From Rhodospirillum sp. UBA1311 (GTDB lineage Bacteria > Pseudomonadota > Alphaproteobacteria > Rhodospirillales > Rhodospirillaceae): a stretch of 44,976 nt of DNA. Positions 23,811 to 31,948 of the stretch are shown one piece after another. Positions within the stretch are counted from its first letter, which is position 1, and every line of letters starts with the position of its first letter. The stretch is from positions 2,764 through 47,739 of the forward strand of contig DBTR01000077.1 in the NCBI GenBank assembly GCA_002307145.1, in the 5' to 3' direction. Below the pieces are notes generated by a model. The model was not told where the DNA came from. It made no database searches and saw only the letters and a list, made by a program, of their open reading frames with translations. Position numbers and translations under genes: made by a program.

Positions 23811-24812
23811 TCAGACGCCCCAGCGCAGCGCCGGCGTGTTCACCGGTGCATCCCAGAGCTGGAGCATCTGGTCGTCGACACGGAGCGCGGTCACCGAAGC
23901 ACCCGCCATTTCCAGGCTGGTGATGTAGCTGCCCACCAGGCACCGGGCGATCTTCAGGCCGTGCTTTTCCGCGATCGCGGCGGCCTTGCGGTAGACGATA
24001 TAGAGCTCGATCAAGGGCGTGCCGCCCATGCCGTTGACGAACAGGATGATGGTGTCGCCCTTGTTGAACGGCAGGTCGGTCAGCACCGGTTCCATCAGCA
24101 TTTCGGTGATCTGGTCGGCGGGCGCCATCGGCACGCGACGACGGCCGGGCTCGCCATGGATGCCGATGCCGACTTCCATCTCGTTCTCGGCGAGTTCGAA
24201 CGACGGCTTGCCCGCGTGCGGCACGGTGCAGGCGGTGAGCGCCATGCCCATCGACCGGCCACTCTTCCGGATCTTGTCGCCGAGGGCCTTGATATCCTTG
24301 AGCGGCATACCTTTCTCGGCCGCCGCGCCGAGGATCTTTTCCATCAGGATGGTGAGGCCGACGCCGCGCCGCCCGGCGGTGTAGAGGCTGTCCTCGACCG
24401 CGACGTCGTCGTCGGTCATCACCGTCTCGACCGCGATGCCTTCTTCCTTCAGCATTTCCGCCGCAAGCTCGAAGTTCATCACGTCGCCGGTGTAGTTCTT
24501 GACGATCTGCAGAATGCCCGCACCGCCGCTCACCACCTTGCCGGCCTCGAACATCTGGTCCGGAGTCGGGCTGGTGAAGACGTGACCGGGACAGGCCGCG
24601 CTCAGCATGCCCATGCCGACGAAGCCGCCGTGCATCGGCTCGTGACCGCTGCCGCCGCCCGAAACCAGGGCGACCTTGCCCTTCACCGGCGCGTCCTTGC
24701 GCACGATGTAGAACGGCTCGTAGCTCACGCGCAGGTGGTTCGGGTGGGCAAGCTCCATCCCTTCCAGCGCTTCGCGGACCACGTCCTCGGGAGAATTGAT
24801 TAGCTTTTTCAT
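23811..24812 (-). CDS. dhaK: Dihydroxyacetone kinase, substrate-binding subunit
   Basis: A 333-residue DhaK. GGGSGHEP (52-59) forms the substrate loop, and His 219 in GIGIHGEPG is the residue that binds dihydroxyacetone covalently as a hemiaminal. DDDVAVEDS and GRRGVGLTILMEKI are also typical. The start at 24812 (MKKLINSPEDVV) has GGAGGT nine bases upstream; the frame extends 63 bases further without support. First gene of dhaKLM, downstream of glpF and separated from it by two hairpins. Product: dihydroxyacetone phosphate for glycolysis. No glycerol dehydrogenase (DhaD) is in view to supply dihydroxyacetone. Confidence 0.95.
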   Translation of the reverse strand: MKKLINSPEDVVREALEGMELAHPNHLRVSYEPFYIVRKDAPVKGKVALVSGGGSGHEPMHGGFVGMGMLSAACPGHVFTSPTPDQMFEAGKVVSGGAGILQIVKNYTGDVMNFELAAEMLKEEGIAVETVMTDDDVAVEDSLYTAGRRGVGLTILMEKILGAAAEKGMPLKDIKALGDKIRKSGRSMGMALTACTVPHAGKPSFELAENEMEVGIGIHGEPGRRRVPMAPADQITEMLMEPVLTDLPFNKGDTIILFVNGMGGTPLIELYIVYRKAAAIAEKHGLKIARCLVGSYITSLEMAGASVTALRVDDQMLQLWDAPVNTPALRWGV

Positions 24813-24880
24813 CGAGATACCTCCGGTTTCGGAAGATCGACCCGGTCGGCCAAGGCCGCCGGGCTCGGAAGACACGAAAA

Positions 24881-24934
24881 CCTCCGCGAGGGAACCACGC
24901 GGAGGGACAAGGGCGCCCGTTTCCGGGCGCCCTT
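24881..24934 (-). terminator. Double hairpin between glpF and dhaK
   Basis: On the minus strand, directly after glpF, comes a perfect 11-bp stem (AAGGGCGCCCG/CGGGCGCCCTT, 24909-24934), then a second 8-bp stem (CCTCCGCG/CGCGGAGG, 24881-24905). The T-tract is weak. They probably separate the glpKF and dhaKLM transcripts, at least partly. Confidence 0.6.
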
Positions 24935-24944
24935 GCAGGTTGGC

Positions 24945-25673
24945 TTAGATAATGTGGAGGCCGACGACGATCACGCCGCCGATGATCGCGCCGATGATCG
25001 GCGCAACCACCGGAACCGCAGCGTAACCCCAATCCGAGCTACCCTTGCCCGGGATCGGCAGGATCGCGTGCGCAATCCGCGGCCCGAGATCACGGGCAGG
25101 ATTGATCGCGTAGCCGGTCGGGCCACCGAGGGACAGACCGATGCTCCAGACCAGCACCCCCCAGAGGAACGGACCGAAGCCGGCCGGAAGGCCGCCCGCA
25201 GCCAAGCCCTTGGAACCGATAGCCAGACCCGCGACCACCAGGACCACCGTGCCGATGATTTCGGTGACGGCGTTGGAGGGAATGTTGCGGATCGCGGGAC
25301 CGGTGCAGAAGACGGCGAGCTTGAGGCCCGGGTCCGCGGTACCGGCCCAGTGCGGCAGGTAGTGGAGATAGACGAACACGCCCGCGAGGAACGCGCCGAC
25401 CATTTGCGCCGCGATGAACGGAACGACATTGGACCAATCGCCGCTCGCGAACGCAAGCGCGACCGTGATCGCCGGGTTGAGGTGGGCTACGCCGCCCACC
25501 GCAACGCTGGTGACGATGCCGAAGAGCACGGCGAACGCCCACCCGGTGGTGATCACGATCCAGCCGCTATTCTGCCCCTTGGAATTGTTGAGGAGGACGT
25601 TTGCAACAACGCCGTCGCCCAGCAGGATCAGCACGAACGTGCCGAGCAATTCGCCAAAGATAGGACCAGTCAT
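24945..25673 (-). CDS. glpF: Glycerol facilitator (aquaglyceroporin)
   Basis: A 242-residue MIP-family channel with six membrane segments and both half-helix motifs, LNPAIT (NPA 66-68) and INPARD (NPA 191-193). The Asp after the second NPAR is characteristic of glycerol-conducting rather than water-only channels. It allows passive entry of glycerol, which GlpK traps by phosphorylation. It lies 39 bases downstream of glpK and is followed by the double hairpin. It may also supply glycerol to the dehydratase system encoded 15 kb upstream. Confidence 0.95.
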   Translation of the reverse strand: MTGPIFGELLGTFVLILLGDGVVANVLLNNSKGQNSGWIVITTGWAFAVLFGIVTSVAVGGVAHLNPAITVALAFASGDWSNVVPFIAAQMVGAFLAGVFVYLHYLPHWAGTADPGLKLAVFCTGPAIRNIPSNAVTEIIGTVVLVVAGLAIGSKGLAAGGLPAGFGPFLWGVLVWSIGLSLGGPTGYAINPARDLGPRIAHAILPIPGKGSSDWGYAAVPVVAPIIGAIIGGVIVVGLHII

Positions 25674-25712
25674 AACTGAACTCCTGTGTTTGAATTCGGC
25701 CTTGTCGTGTTT

Positions 25713-27212
25713 TTATTCGAGCCAGTCGAAGGTCCGTTCGACGGCCTTCTTCCAGTAATGGTAGAGGCGATTCCGTTCTTCGTCGGCCATCATCGGCGTC
25801 CAACGATGGTCTTCGGACCAGTTCGCCACGAGTTCGTCGGTGTTCTTGAAGTAGCCGACCGCGAGCGCCGCCGCATAGGCCGCGCCGAGCGCCGTGGTTT
25901 CGAGGACCTGCGGACGCACCACCGGCTTGTTGAGGATATCGGCCTGGAACTGCATCAACAGTTGGTTGACCACCATGCCGCCGTCGGAGCGGAGATTGGC
26001 GAGGGCGATGCCCGAGTCCTTCTCCATCGCGTCGACCACCTCACGAACCTGGAACGCCGTGGCTTCGAGCGAAGCGCGGGCAAGATGCCCCTTGTTGGCG
26101 AAGCGGGTGAGCCCCGAGATCCCGCCGCGCGCATTGGCTTTCCAATACGGCGCATAGAGACCCGAGAACGCCGGGACGAAGTACACGCCGCCGTTGTCGT
26201 TGACGCTGCGGGCGAGCGCGTCGACGTCGGAGCTCTTCTCGATGATGCCGAGGTTGTCGCGCAACCACTGCACGAGCGCGCCGGTGATCGCGATCGCGCC
26301 TTCGAGGGCGTACTGCGCGGGCTTGTCGCCGATCTTGTTGGCGACCGTGGTGAGCAGGCCGTACTTCGACTGGACGATCTTCTCGCCGGTGTTCATCAAG
26401 AGGAAGCTGCCGGTGCCGTAGGTGTTCTTGGCTTCGCCGGGGTTGAAGCAGGCCTGGCCGAAGAGAGCCGCCTGCTGGTCGCCGAGGATGCCCGCGATCG
26501 GCACGCCCTTGATCGCCGGAACCACGGCTTCGCCGTAAACCTCGGAAGAGGCGCAGATTTTCGGCAGCATCTGGCGCGGAATGCCGAAGTCCTTGAGGAT
26601 TTCGTCATCCCAATTGAGGGTCTTCAGATCCATCAACTGGGTGCGGCTGGCGTTGGTCACGTCGGTGATGTGCAGGCCGCCCTTGGTGCCGCCGGTGAGG
26701 TTCCACACCAGGAAGGTGTCGATATTGCCGAACAGGAGGTTGCCGGCCTCGGCTTCCTTGCGCGCGCCCTTGACGTTTTCGAGGACCCAGCGGAGCTTCA
26801 GGCTGGAGAAGTAGGTGCTGAGCGGCAAGCCGGTCTTGATCCGATAGCGATCCTGGCCGTAGCCCTTCTCGAACTTCACCACGTCGTCGCCGACGCGCGC
26901 GTCCTGCCAAACCAGGGCATTGTAGACCGCGTAGCCGGTGCGCTTGTCCCACACCACGAGGGTTTCACGCTGGTTGGTGATGCCGACGGCGGCAAGATCC
27001 TGCGGACGCAGGCCTTTCGCGCTCATCGCCTCGGTGATGACCTCTTCGGTACGACGCCAGATCTCGGCCGGATCGTGCTCCACCCAGCCGGGATTGGGGA
27101 AGATTTGCTCGTGTTCGCGTTGCGAGACGCTAACGATCCGACCCGTACGGTCGAATACGATAAAGCGCGTACTGGTCGTTCCCTGATCGATTGCACCAAT
27201 ATAGGTCGCCAT
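25713..27212 (-). CDS. glpK: Glycerol kinase
   Basis: A 499-residue FGGY-family kinase. The phosphate loop DQGTTSTR (9-16) opens the protein; WRRTEEV, NQRETLVVWDKRTG, GILGDQQAALFGQ, YGTGSFLLMNTG and GGMVVNQLLMQFQADIL follow in the expected order. The start at 27212 has AGGAACACA upstream. It converts glycerol to sn-glycerol-3-phosphate, substrate of GlpD and presumed ligand of GlpP. A long structured leader (580 bases to the next gene) precedes it, see the leader entries. Forms a pair with glpF. Confidence 0.97.
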   Translation of the reverse strand: MATYIGAIDQGTTSTRFIVFDRTGRIVSVSQREHEQIFPNPGWVEHDPAEIWRRTEEVITEAMSAKGLRPQDLAAVGITNQRETLVVWDKRTGYAVYNALVWQDARVGDDVVKFEKGYGQDRYRIKTGLPLSTYFSSLKLRWVLENVKGARKEAEAGNLLFGNIDTFLVWNLTGGTKGGLHITDVTNASRTQLMDLKTLNWDDEILKDFGIPRQMLPKICASSEVYGEAVVPAIKGVPIAGILGDQQAALFGQACFNPGEAKNTYGTGSFLLMNTGEKIVQSKYGLLTTVANKIGDKPAQYALEGAIAITGALVQWLRDNLGIIEKSSDVDALARSVNDNGGVYFVPAFSGLYAPYWKANARGGISGLTRFANKGHLARASLEATAFQVREVVDAMEKDSGIALANLRSDGGMVVNQLLMQFQADILNKPVVRPQVLETTALGAAYAAALAVGYFKNTDELVANWSEDHRWTPMMADEERNRLYHYWKKAVERTFDWLE

Positions 27213-27527
27213 TGTGTTCCTCACTGGTTTTATTTGCAGTTTCCTTCAGGTACTCCCTGTCCGGGGCTCCGGGCCCCGGCCCGATCGCACGGCATGCGGC
27301 CGGGCGATCGGATCGTGCGCCCGAGGAACCGGCTTGGGATCCGGTCCCTCGGAAAAATCGTCGAGACGCAACCTCGGGATGCGCTTGATCAGCGCCTTTT
27401 CTTGGTGAACCGCGCACGGCTCCGGCGGAGCAACCTACCCCTGGCAGCGAATGCCGGTTGAGGTCGCGGAGACCTGGATCGTGCCGTTCAAGACTATTAC
27501 CCCCAGGTTGTTTGAGGTTTTTCGGGG

Positions 27528-27542
27528 CGTGATCAAGTCACG
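27528..27542. promoter_or_regulatory. Inverted repeat CGTGA-N5-TCACG in the glpK leader
   Basis: CGTGATCAAGTCACG is an inverted repeat with a five-base centre; a related palindrome TCACGTGA lies 26 bases away at 27568-27575. Both contain CGTGA. A repressor or activator site is possible; the regulator is unknown. Confidence 0.35.
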
Positions 27543-27582
27543 CACATTACAACCCGAAGCCCCCAATTCACGTGATTTCGTC

Positions 27583-27634
27583 AAAAAAAAGCCGTCTATT
27601 GAGAAGACCTGCCTGATCTCTCTCAATAGACGGC
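27583..27634 (-). terminator. Intrinsic terminator upstream of glpK
   Basis: On the minus strand a perfect 14-bp stem GCCGTCTATTGAGA/TCTCAATAGACGGC with a 16-base loop is followed at once by eight Ts. It lies 160 bases after the glpP stop and 370 before the glpK start. It may end the glpP transcript, or it may sit in the glpK leader as the element controlled by GlpP, as in the Bacillus glpFK and glpD leaders. It is the best terminator in the window. Confidence 0.9.
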
Positions 27635-27793
27635 CTCTCTGAAATCTCTGCCATCCCTACAGCTATAAAACATATAGGAAATCGAGAACGAAGACAAACG
27701 GAATCTCCGCCAAACCACGGTCCGGCCCGCCCTTATGGGCAGGCCGGAGGATATGTTACAGGAGTGTGATTTCCTTGGGGCAGAATCGCTGCC

Positions 27794-28426
27794 TCATGGC
27801 ACCCAGAGTTGCGGGTCGCTGGTGGAGATCGCGGAGATCCCCTGGTCGAGCAGCGCCGCAATCTCGGCCATGTTGGCGATCAGCCCGCCGCCGACGAGCG
27901 GGATTTCGGGCGCGATCGCCTTGACCGGAGCGACCAGCTTCGGCACCGCGACCGCAGGCAGGACTTCGAGCGCGTCGACCGTGCTGGTTTTCAGCTGGGA
28001 ACAGATATGCGCCATTGCCGCGCTGTCGAGCAGGAAGGTGCGCTGAACCACATAAAGCCCGAGGGCCTGAGCTTGGCGCAGGGTTTCGGCATGGGTCGAG
28101 ATCACCCCGGCGACGCCATGCGCCGCGAGGTAGCGGAGCGCATAGCGGTCGCGGGAGAATCCGCCCATCAGGTCGACGTTGACGATCGCGATCTTGCCCG
28201 CTTCCTCGATCCGGAGCGCGAGATCGTCGAGGTTTTCGGGATTGCAGCAGAGGAGATAGATGATCCGTCCGTGGGCCGCGACCGCGCGGTCGATGGTCGC
28301 GGGGTCGCGGATGGCGGGGATCACCGCCGATTCGGCGAGCAGCGCCCGCAACGGCGGGCGCCGATCGTAGGCGGTGGATGCCGCGCCACGCGCGGCAGCC
28401 CCAGATGCGGATCGCGGAACCGGCAC
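27794..28426 (-). CDS. glpP: Glycerol-3-phosphate-responsive antiterminator
   Basis: A 210-residue member of the GlpP family (G3P_antiterm), a TIM-barrel-like fold. Family segments: VIPAIRDPATIDRAV, IIYLLCCNPENLDDLAL, VNVDLMGGFSRD, GVISTHAETLRQAQALGLY, VQRTFLLDSAA, ALEVLPAVAVPKL and PLVGGGLIANMAE. In Bacillus GlpP with glycerol-3-phosphate binds leader mRNA of glpFK and glpD and prevents termination. The start is GTG at 28426, which has a perfect AAGGAGG eight bases upstream; an upstream TTG at 28480 lacks one. The gene lies between glpD and glpK, both on the same strand. About 30 residues before the barrel are lineage-specific. Confidence 0.88.
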   Translation of the reverse strand: MPVPRSASGAAARGAASTAYDRRPPLRALLAESAVIPAIRDPATIDRAVAAHGRIIYLLCCNPENLDDLALRIEEAGKIAIVNVDLMGGFSRDRYALRYLAAHGVAGVISTHAETLRQAQALGLYVVQRTFLLDSAAMAHICSQLKTSTVDALEVLPAVAVPKLVAPVKAIAPEIPLVGGGLIANMAEIAALLDQGISAISTSDPQLWVP

Positions 28427-28501
28427 GGGAACCCTCCTTGCCCAAAACCTATTGTTGCCACGGACTCGCAGCAACGACAAGGATTTAGGGCGTTGCTCGG
28501 G

Positions 28502-30115
28502 TTACAGGCCCGCCGCCGCGTGAGTGCGGGCGCGCGTCGCTTCCTCGGCTTGGCGCGCCGCGTCCCAGCCGAGTTCCCCGGCCATGATCTCGACCACCCG
28601 GTCGACCGACTTGACCGCCGCCTCGGTGTCGAGCAGCGCGAGCGTCATCCGCCGCACCACCACGTCCTCGGCGTGGACCGCCTGTTCCTCGCGCACCGCA
28701 TGCAGCACTTCGGCCTCAAGGAAGGGATGGTCCGGATGCAGCCGCGCCGCGCCGGTTTCGGCGATCAGCGGCAGCAGCTTTTCGCTTTGGTCGCCGTAGG
28801 TGTGATAGAGGTGGTCGGCGATATCTTCCGGAAGATTCGCCTTTTTCGCCAACAGTTTGTCGCCATTCGGCACGTATCCGCGCGCGCCCACGAGCCGCAT
28901 GTCGTGGGTGACGCAGCCGCGCGGCGGAGCGAGCTTGCCCACCGCCACCGCCCGATCGACGGTATGCTCGGCCATCAGGCGATAGATCGTCCACTTGCCG
29001 CCGGAAATCGTGATCAGGCCGGATCTGGATTCGATGATCACGTGTTCGCGCGCGAGTTCGGCGGTGTCTTTCGCCTTCGGGTCGAAGACCAGCGGGCGGA
29101 TGCCGCACCATGCCGCCTTCACGTCCTTTTCGGTCACGTCGGCATGGAAGTAGCGCCGCACATAGTCGAGCAGGTAGGCGATGTCCTTCGCCGAGGCTTC
29201 CGGCCGTTCGACGATTTGGCACGGGTCGTCGGTGGTGCCGACGATGATGTGATTGAGCCACGGCAACAGGAACAGCACGCGGCCGTCGTCGGTCTTCGGA
29301 ATCAGCAGGCCGACGTCGAGCGGCAGCTTGTCGCGGTCGAGGATGATGTGAACGCCCGAAGCCCCCTTCAGGATCGGCTTCGCCGCCGGATCGTCCATCT
29401 TGCAGATCTCGTCGGCGAACGGGCCGGTGGCGTTGACCACGGTGCGGGCGCGGATCACGAAGCTGTCGCCGGTCAGGCGATCCTCGACCGAGGCGCCGGT
29501 GAGCTTGCCGTTCGCGTCATGGAGAAGGCCGACGACGCCGACGTAGTTCGCCAGCACCGCGCCGTGTTCCCGCGCGGTCAAAACCAGGGTCATCGCCATC
29601 CGGGTGTCGTTGAACTGGCCGTCGTAATAGATCACGCCGCCTTTGAGGCCTTCGGTCTTGAGCGACGGGAAGTACTTCAGCACGCCCTTCTTGCTCGCGA
29701 TCGTCGACTTGCCGATGTTCATCGAGCCCGAGAGGATGTCGTAGAGCTTGAGGCCGATGAAGACGTAGGGCAGCTCGAACCAGGAATAGATCGGCGAAAC
29801 CAGAGCGAGGCGATGCGCCAGGTGCGGCGCATTGCGCAGGAACGCGCCGCGCTCGTGCAGGCCTTCCTTGACCAGCTTGTACTGCACTTTGTCGAGGTGC
29901 TTGATCGCCGCTTCGAGATAGCGGACGCCGCCGTGCACCAGCTTGGTGCTGCGGCAACTGGTGCCGCCGACGAAATCGTTTCGATCGACCATCGCGACCT
30001 TGAGGCCGCGCGTCGCCGCGTCGACCGCAATGCCGCAACCCGTGGCGCCGCCGCCGATGATCAGGACGTCGAATGGCTCTTCCTGCCGGAGTGCTTCGAG
30101 AATGTGTTGCCGCAT
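28502..30115 (-). CDS. glpD: Glycerol-3-phosphate dehydrogenase, FAD-dependent
   Basis: A 537-residue flavoprotein. FAD loop GGGATGCGIAVDAATRG (21-37), RNDFVGGTSCRSTKLVHGGVRYLE, and the substrate-region motifs GPFADEICKM, WCGIRPLVFDP and ISGGKWTIYRLMAE are all present. It oxidises glycerol-3-phosphate to dihydroxyacetone phosphate at the membrane, giving electrons to quinone. Longer than E. coli GlpD (501 residues) and closer in layout to the mitochondrial-type enzyme. ATG at 30115 has GGGAGG. It is 75 bases upstream of glpP and probably cotranscribed; a 546-base region precedes it. Confidence 0.96.
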   Translation of the reverse strand: MRQHILEALRQEEPFDVLIIGGGATGCGIAVDAATRGLKVAMVDRNDFVGGTSCRSTKLVHGGVRYLEAAIKHLDKVQYKLVKEGLHERGAFLRNAPHLAHRLALVSPIYSWFELPYVFIGLKLYDILSGSMNIGKSTIASKKGVLKYFPSLKTEGLKGGVIYYDGQFNDTRMAMTLVLTAREHGAVLANYVGVVGLLHDANGKLTGASVEDRLTGDSFVIRARTVVNATGPFADEICKMDDPAAKPILKGASGVHIILDRDKLPLDVGLLIPKTDDGRVLFLLPWLNHIIVGTTDDPCQIVERPEASAKDIAYLLDYVRRYFHADVTEKDVKAAWCGIRPLVFDPKAKDTAELAREHVIIESRSGLITISGGKWTIYRLMAEHTVDRAVAVGKLAPPRGCVTHDMRLVGARGYVPNGDKLLAKKANLPEDIADHLYHTYGDQSEKLLPLIAETGAARLHPDHPFLEAEVLHAVREEQAVHAEDVVVRRMTLALLDTEAAVKSVDRVVEIMAGELGWDAARQAEEATRARTHAAAGL

Positions 30116-30661
30116 GGTTTGCCTCCCTTGCCGCGCCGGATGATTTTCGCGCGGTTGCCGCGCCTCGCCGGACGTCGTTTTTCTGTGCCGGGCGACGAAC
30201 GGTCATCGTCCGCCGTCGGCTGCGACAGGGAATGGGGAACTGGGCCGGATCGGGCCGTCGGATCTTCGCATCGCTGAACGCCGATGGCCGTGCGCTTCGA
30301 AACCGAAAGTCAGGAAAACCGGAGCGTCGGCACCGACGGATGGGCGAAGTATCGACGACCGGGTCATGCGGCGTTTGCGCGCCGACACAAGCCCATGGCC
30401 CCGTCACCTGTCGCCCATTCGTGCTTTCTCGTGTGCTCTGCGACGAATCGGTCTTCAAAGAATAATCGTTATTTCCCCAGCAGGAAAGGCCTTCCGCGAA
30501 CCGGAATGCGGTTGTGCGGCATCGATCATGAAACCTGGAGTTTCCTTGGGGGTATTATCGGCAAAACCGATAGGGCGTGGCGGAAATACTGGCTTTACCC
30601 GATTGCTGAACGGAGCGCAGTTTACAGCCATTCAAAAAACTCTGAGAGAGAGAGACTGACC
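30116..30661. other. Intergenic region upstream of glpD
   Basis: No gene is supported here although open frames cross it. It must hold the glpD promoter (minus) and that of the small exported protein (plus). Seen: a GC hairpin GCGCGG/CCGCGC at 30149-30163 close to the glpD ribosome site, a weak terminator-like hairpin on the minus strand (CGTCG/CGACG, 30325-30338, then TTTT at 30314), and an inverted repeat TATCGG-N5-CCGATA at 30556-30572. No sigma-70 or sigma-54 promoter could be assigned with confidence. Confidence 0.5.
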
Positions 30662-30832
30662 ATGACCCGTAGCCTTTTGCCTTTGCTGACTGTCGCCGCC
30701 ACGATTCTCGCCGTGGGCTCGATGATGTCGATGAGCGCCTTCGCCAGCGACACCACCGTCAAGCCGCGCCCGGGAATCGAACAGCAGACCGCGTGCGCGA
30801 TTTCCCCCGCTCGCGGCCCGCTCGGCTACTAA
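30662..30832 (+). CDS. Small exported protein, 56 residues
   Basis: ATG at 30662 opens a 56-residue frame with a good signal peptide: MTRSLLPLLTVAATILAV, then AFASD with cleavage after AFA near residue 33. The mature part would be only about 23 residues (TTVKPRPGIEQQ to GPLGY) with one Cys. The upstream GAGAGAGAGAG may serve as a ribosome site. The frame extends upstream without signal features. It is the only plus-strand gene between purC and the right edge and converges on the alcohol dehydrogenase with 16 bases between stops. No family recognised. Confidence 0.5.
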   Translation: MTRSLLPLLTVAATILAVGSMMSMSAFASDTTVKPRPGIEQQTACAISPARGPLGY

Positions 30833-30848
30833 CCCGGCCACCGCCGCT

Positions 30849-31928
30849 TCACGCCCAGGCGTGGAGCGGCGGATCGCGATCGGCGTGGGAGGCATAGTCC
30901 GGCCCGCCGAAATCGAGGACGAACCGGCCCTCGAAGTCGCCGCGCCGCAACCGGTCGAACACCGCGTTGATATCTTCGAGCCGCGCGGCATGGATCGCCG
31001 CCTTGATCTTGCCGTGCGCGGCGAATTCCATGGCTTCGCGCATGATCCGCCGCGAGCCGACCACCGAGCCCCGGATCGTGATCGCGTTGATCACGGTGTC
31101 GTAGATCGGCACCGCCAGCGCACCCGACCCGAGCCCGATCATCGTCATCGTCCCGCCCGGACGCAGCATCCGATACGCCTGCTCGTAGGCCCGAACCGAC
31201 GACGCGGTGACCAGCACGCCATGCACGCCGCCCACCCGCTTTTGCAGGACCTCGCCCGGATCTTCGCTGCGCGCGTTGATCGCGATCGTCGCCCCGAGTT
31301 CCGAGGCGAACGCGAGCTTTTCGTCGTCCACGTCGACCGCTGCGATCTTGAATCCCATCAGCTTGGCGTACTGGATTGCCATGTGGCCGAGACCGCCGAT
31401 CCCCGAGATCGCCACCCATTCGCCTTTTCGGGCGTCGGTACGTTTCAAGCCGTTGTAGACCGTCACTCCGGCGCAGAGAATCGGCGCGACGCTGACGAGT
31501 TCCGAGCCATCGGGAATCGGCACGACATAGTCCGCATCGGCGAGGGTGTATTCGGCGAAGGTGCCGCTCTGGGTGTAGCCGGTATTCGTCTGGCACTTGC
31601 AGAGGGTTTCCCAGCCATTGGCGCAATAGTCGCACTCGCCGCAGGCGGAATGAAGCCAGGCGATGCCGACGCAATCGCCGACCCGGGGATTGTCCACCCC
31701 CTCGCCGACCGCGACGACGAAGCCGACCCCTTCGTGCCCGGGGATGATCGGCAGGCGCGGCTTCACCGGCCAGTCGCCGTCGGCGGCGTGGAGATCGGTG
31801 TGGCAAACCCCCGACGCGCGGATTTTCACCAGCACCTGACCGGGCCCGGGTTCGGGCACCGGCAACTCGACGATTACCAGCGGCGCGCCGAATGCGTGGA
31901 CCACCGCCGCTTTCATCATCTCCACCAT
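30849..31928 (-). CDS. Zinc-dependent alcohol dehydrogenase, AdhP-like
   Basis: A 359-residue medium-chain dehydrogenase. Catalytic zinc ligands are Cys 42 (GVCHTDLH) and His 65 (PGHEGVG); structural zinc is held by Cys 96, 99, 102 and 110 (CGECDYCANGWETLC). The NAD fold has GIGGLGHMAIQYAKL. The closest named type is propanol-preferring AdhP. It starts at 31928 with GGGGGAG; two ATGs just downstream are alternatives. It ends the pdu operon, 20 bases after pduP, the place PduQ occupies in Salmonella, though PduQ is an iron-type enzyme. It probably reduces the aldehyde to the alcohol and recycles NAD for PduP. Confidence 0.9.
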   Translation of the reverse strand: MVEMMKAAVVHAFGAPLVIVELPVPEPGPGQVLVKIRASGVCHTDLHAADGDWPVKPRLPIIPGHEGVGFVVAVGEGVDNPRVGDCVGIAWLHSACGECDYCANGWETLCKCQTNTGYTQSGTFAEYTLADADYVVPIPDGSELVSVAPILCAGVTVYNGLKRTDARKGEWVAISGIGGLGHMAIQYAKLMGFKIAAVDVDDEKLAFASELGATIAINARSEDPGEVLQKRVGGVHGVLVTASSVRAYEQAYRMLRPGGTMTMIGLGSGALAVPIYDTVINAITIRGSVVGSRRIMREAMEFAAHGKIKAAIHAARLEDINAVFDRLRRGDFEGRFVLDFGGPDYASHADRDPPLHAWA

Positions 31929-31948
31929 GCCCGACTCCCCCAACCGCC

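Larger units (their letters stand above)
27213..27793 (-). promoter_or_regulatory. Long structured leader/intergenic region between glpP and glpK
   Basis: 581 bases with no credible gene. Read on the minus strand towards glpK: a hairpin with a G-U pair (27722-27747); an AT-rich pocket with -10-like TATATG and TATAGC (about 27662-27680); an intrinsic terminator (27583-27634); palindromes TCACGTGA (27568-27575) and CGTGA-N5-TCACG (27528-27542); and three GC-rich hairpins at 27321-27352 (12 bp, one G-U), 27281-27311 and 27261-27279. In the first of these the wobble pair exists only in minus-strand RNA, so the leader is probably read as glpK mRNA. This layout fits GlpP antitermination but no promoter could be fixed. 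Confidence 0.6.

Noticed and set aside
27809..30277. An 822-codon plus-strand frame opposite glpP and glpD
   Set aside because: Antisense shadow; glpP and glpD motifs are complete on the other strand.
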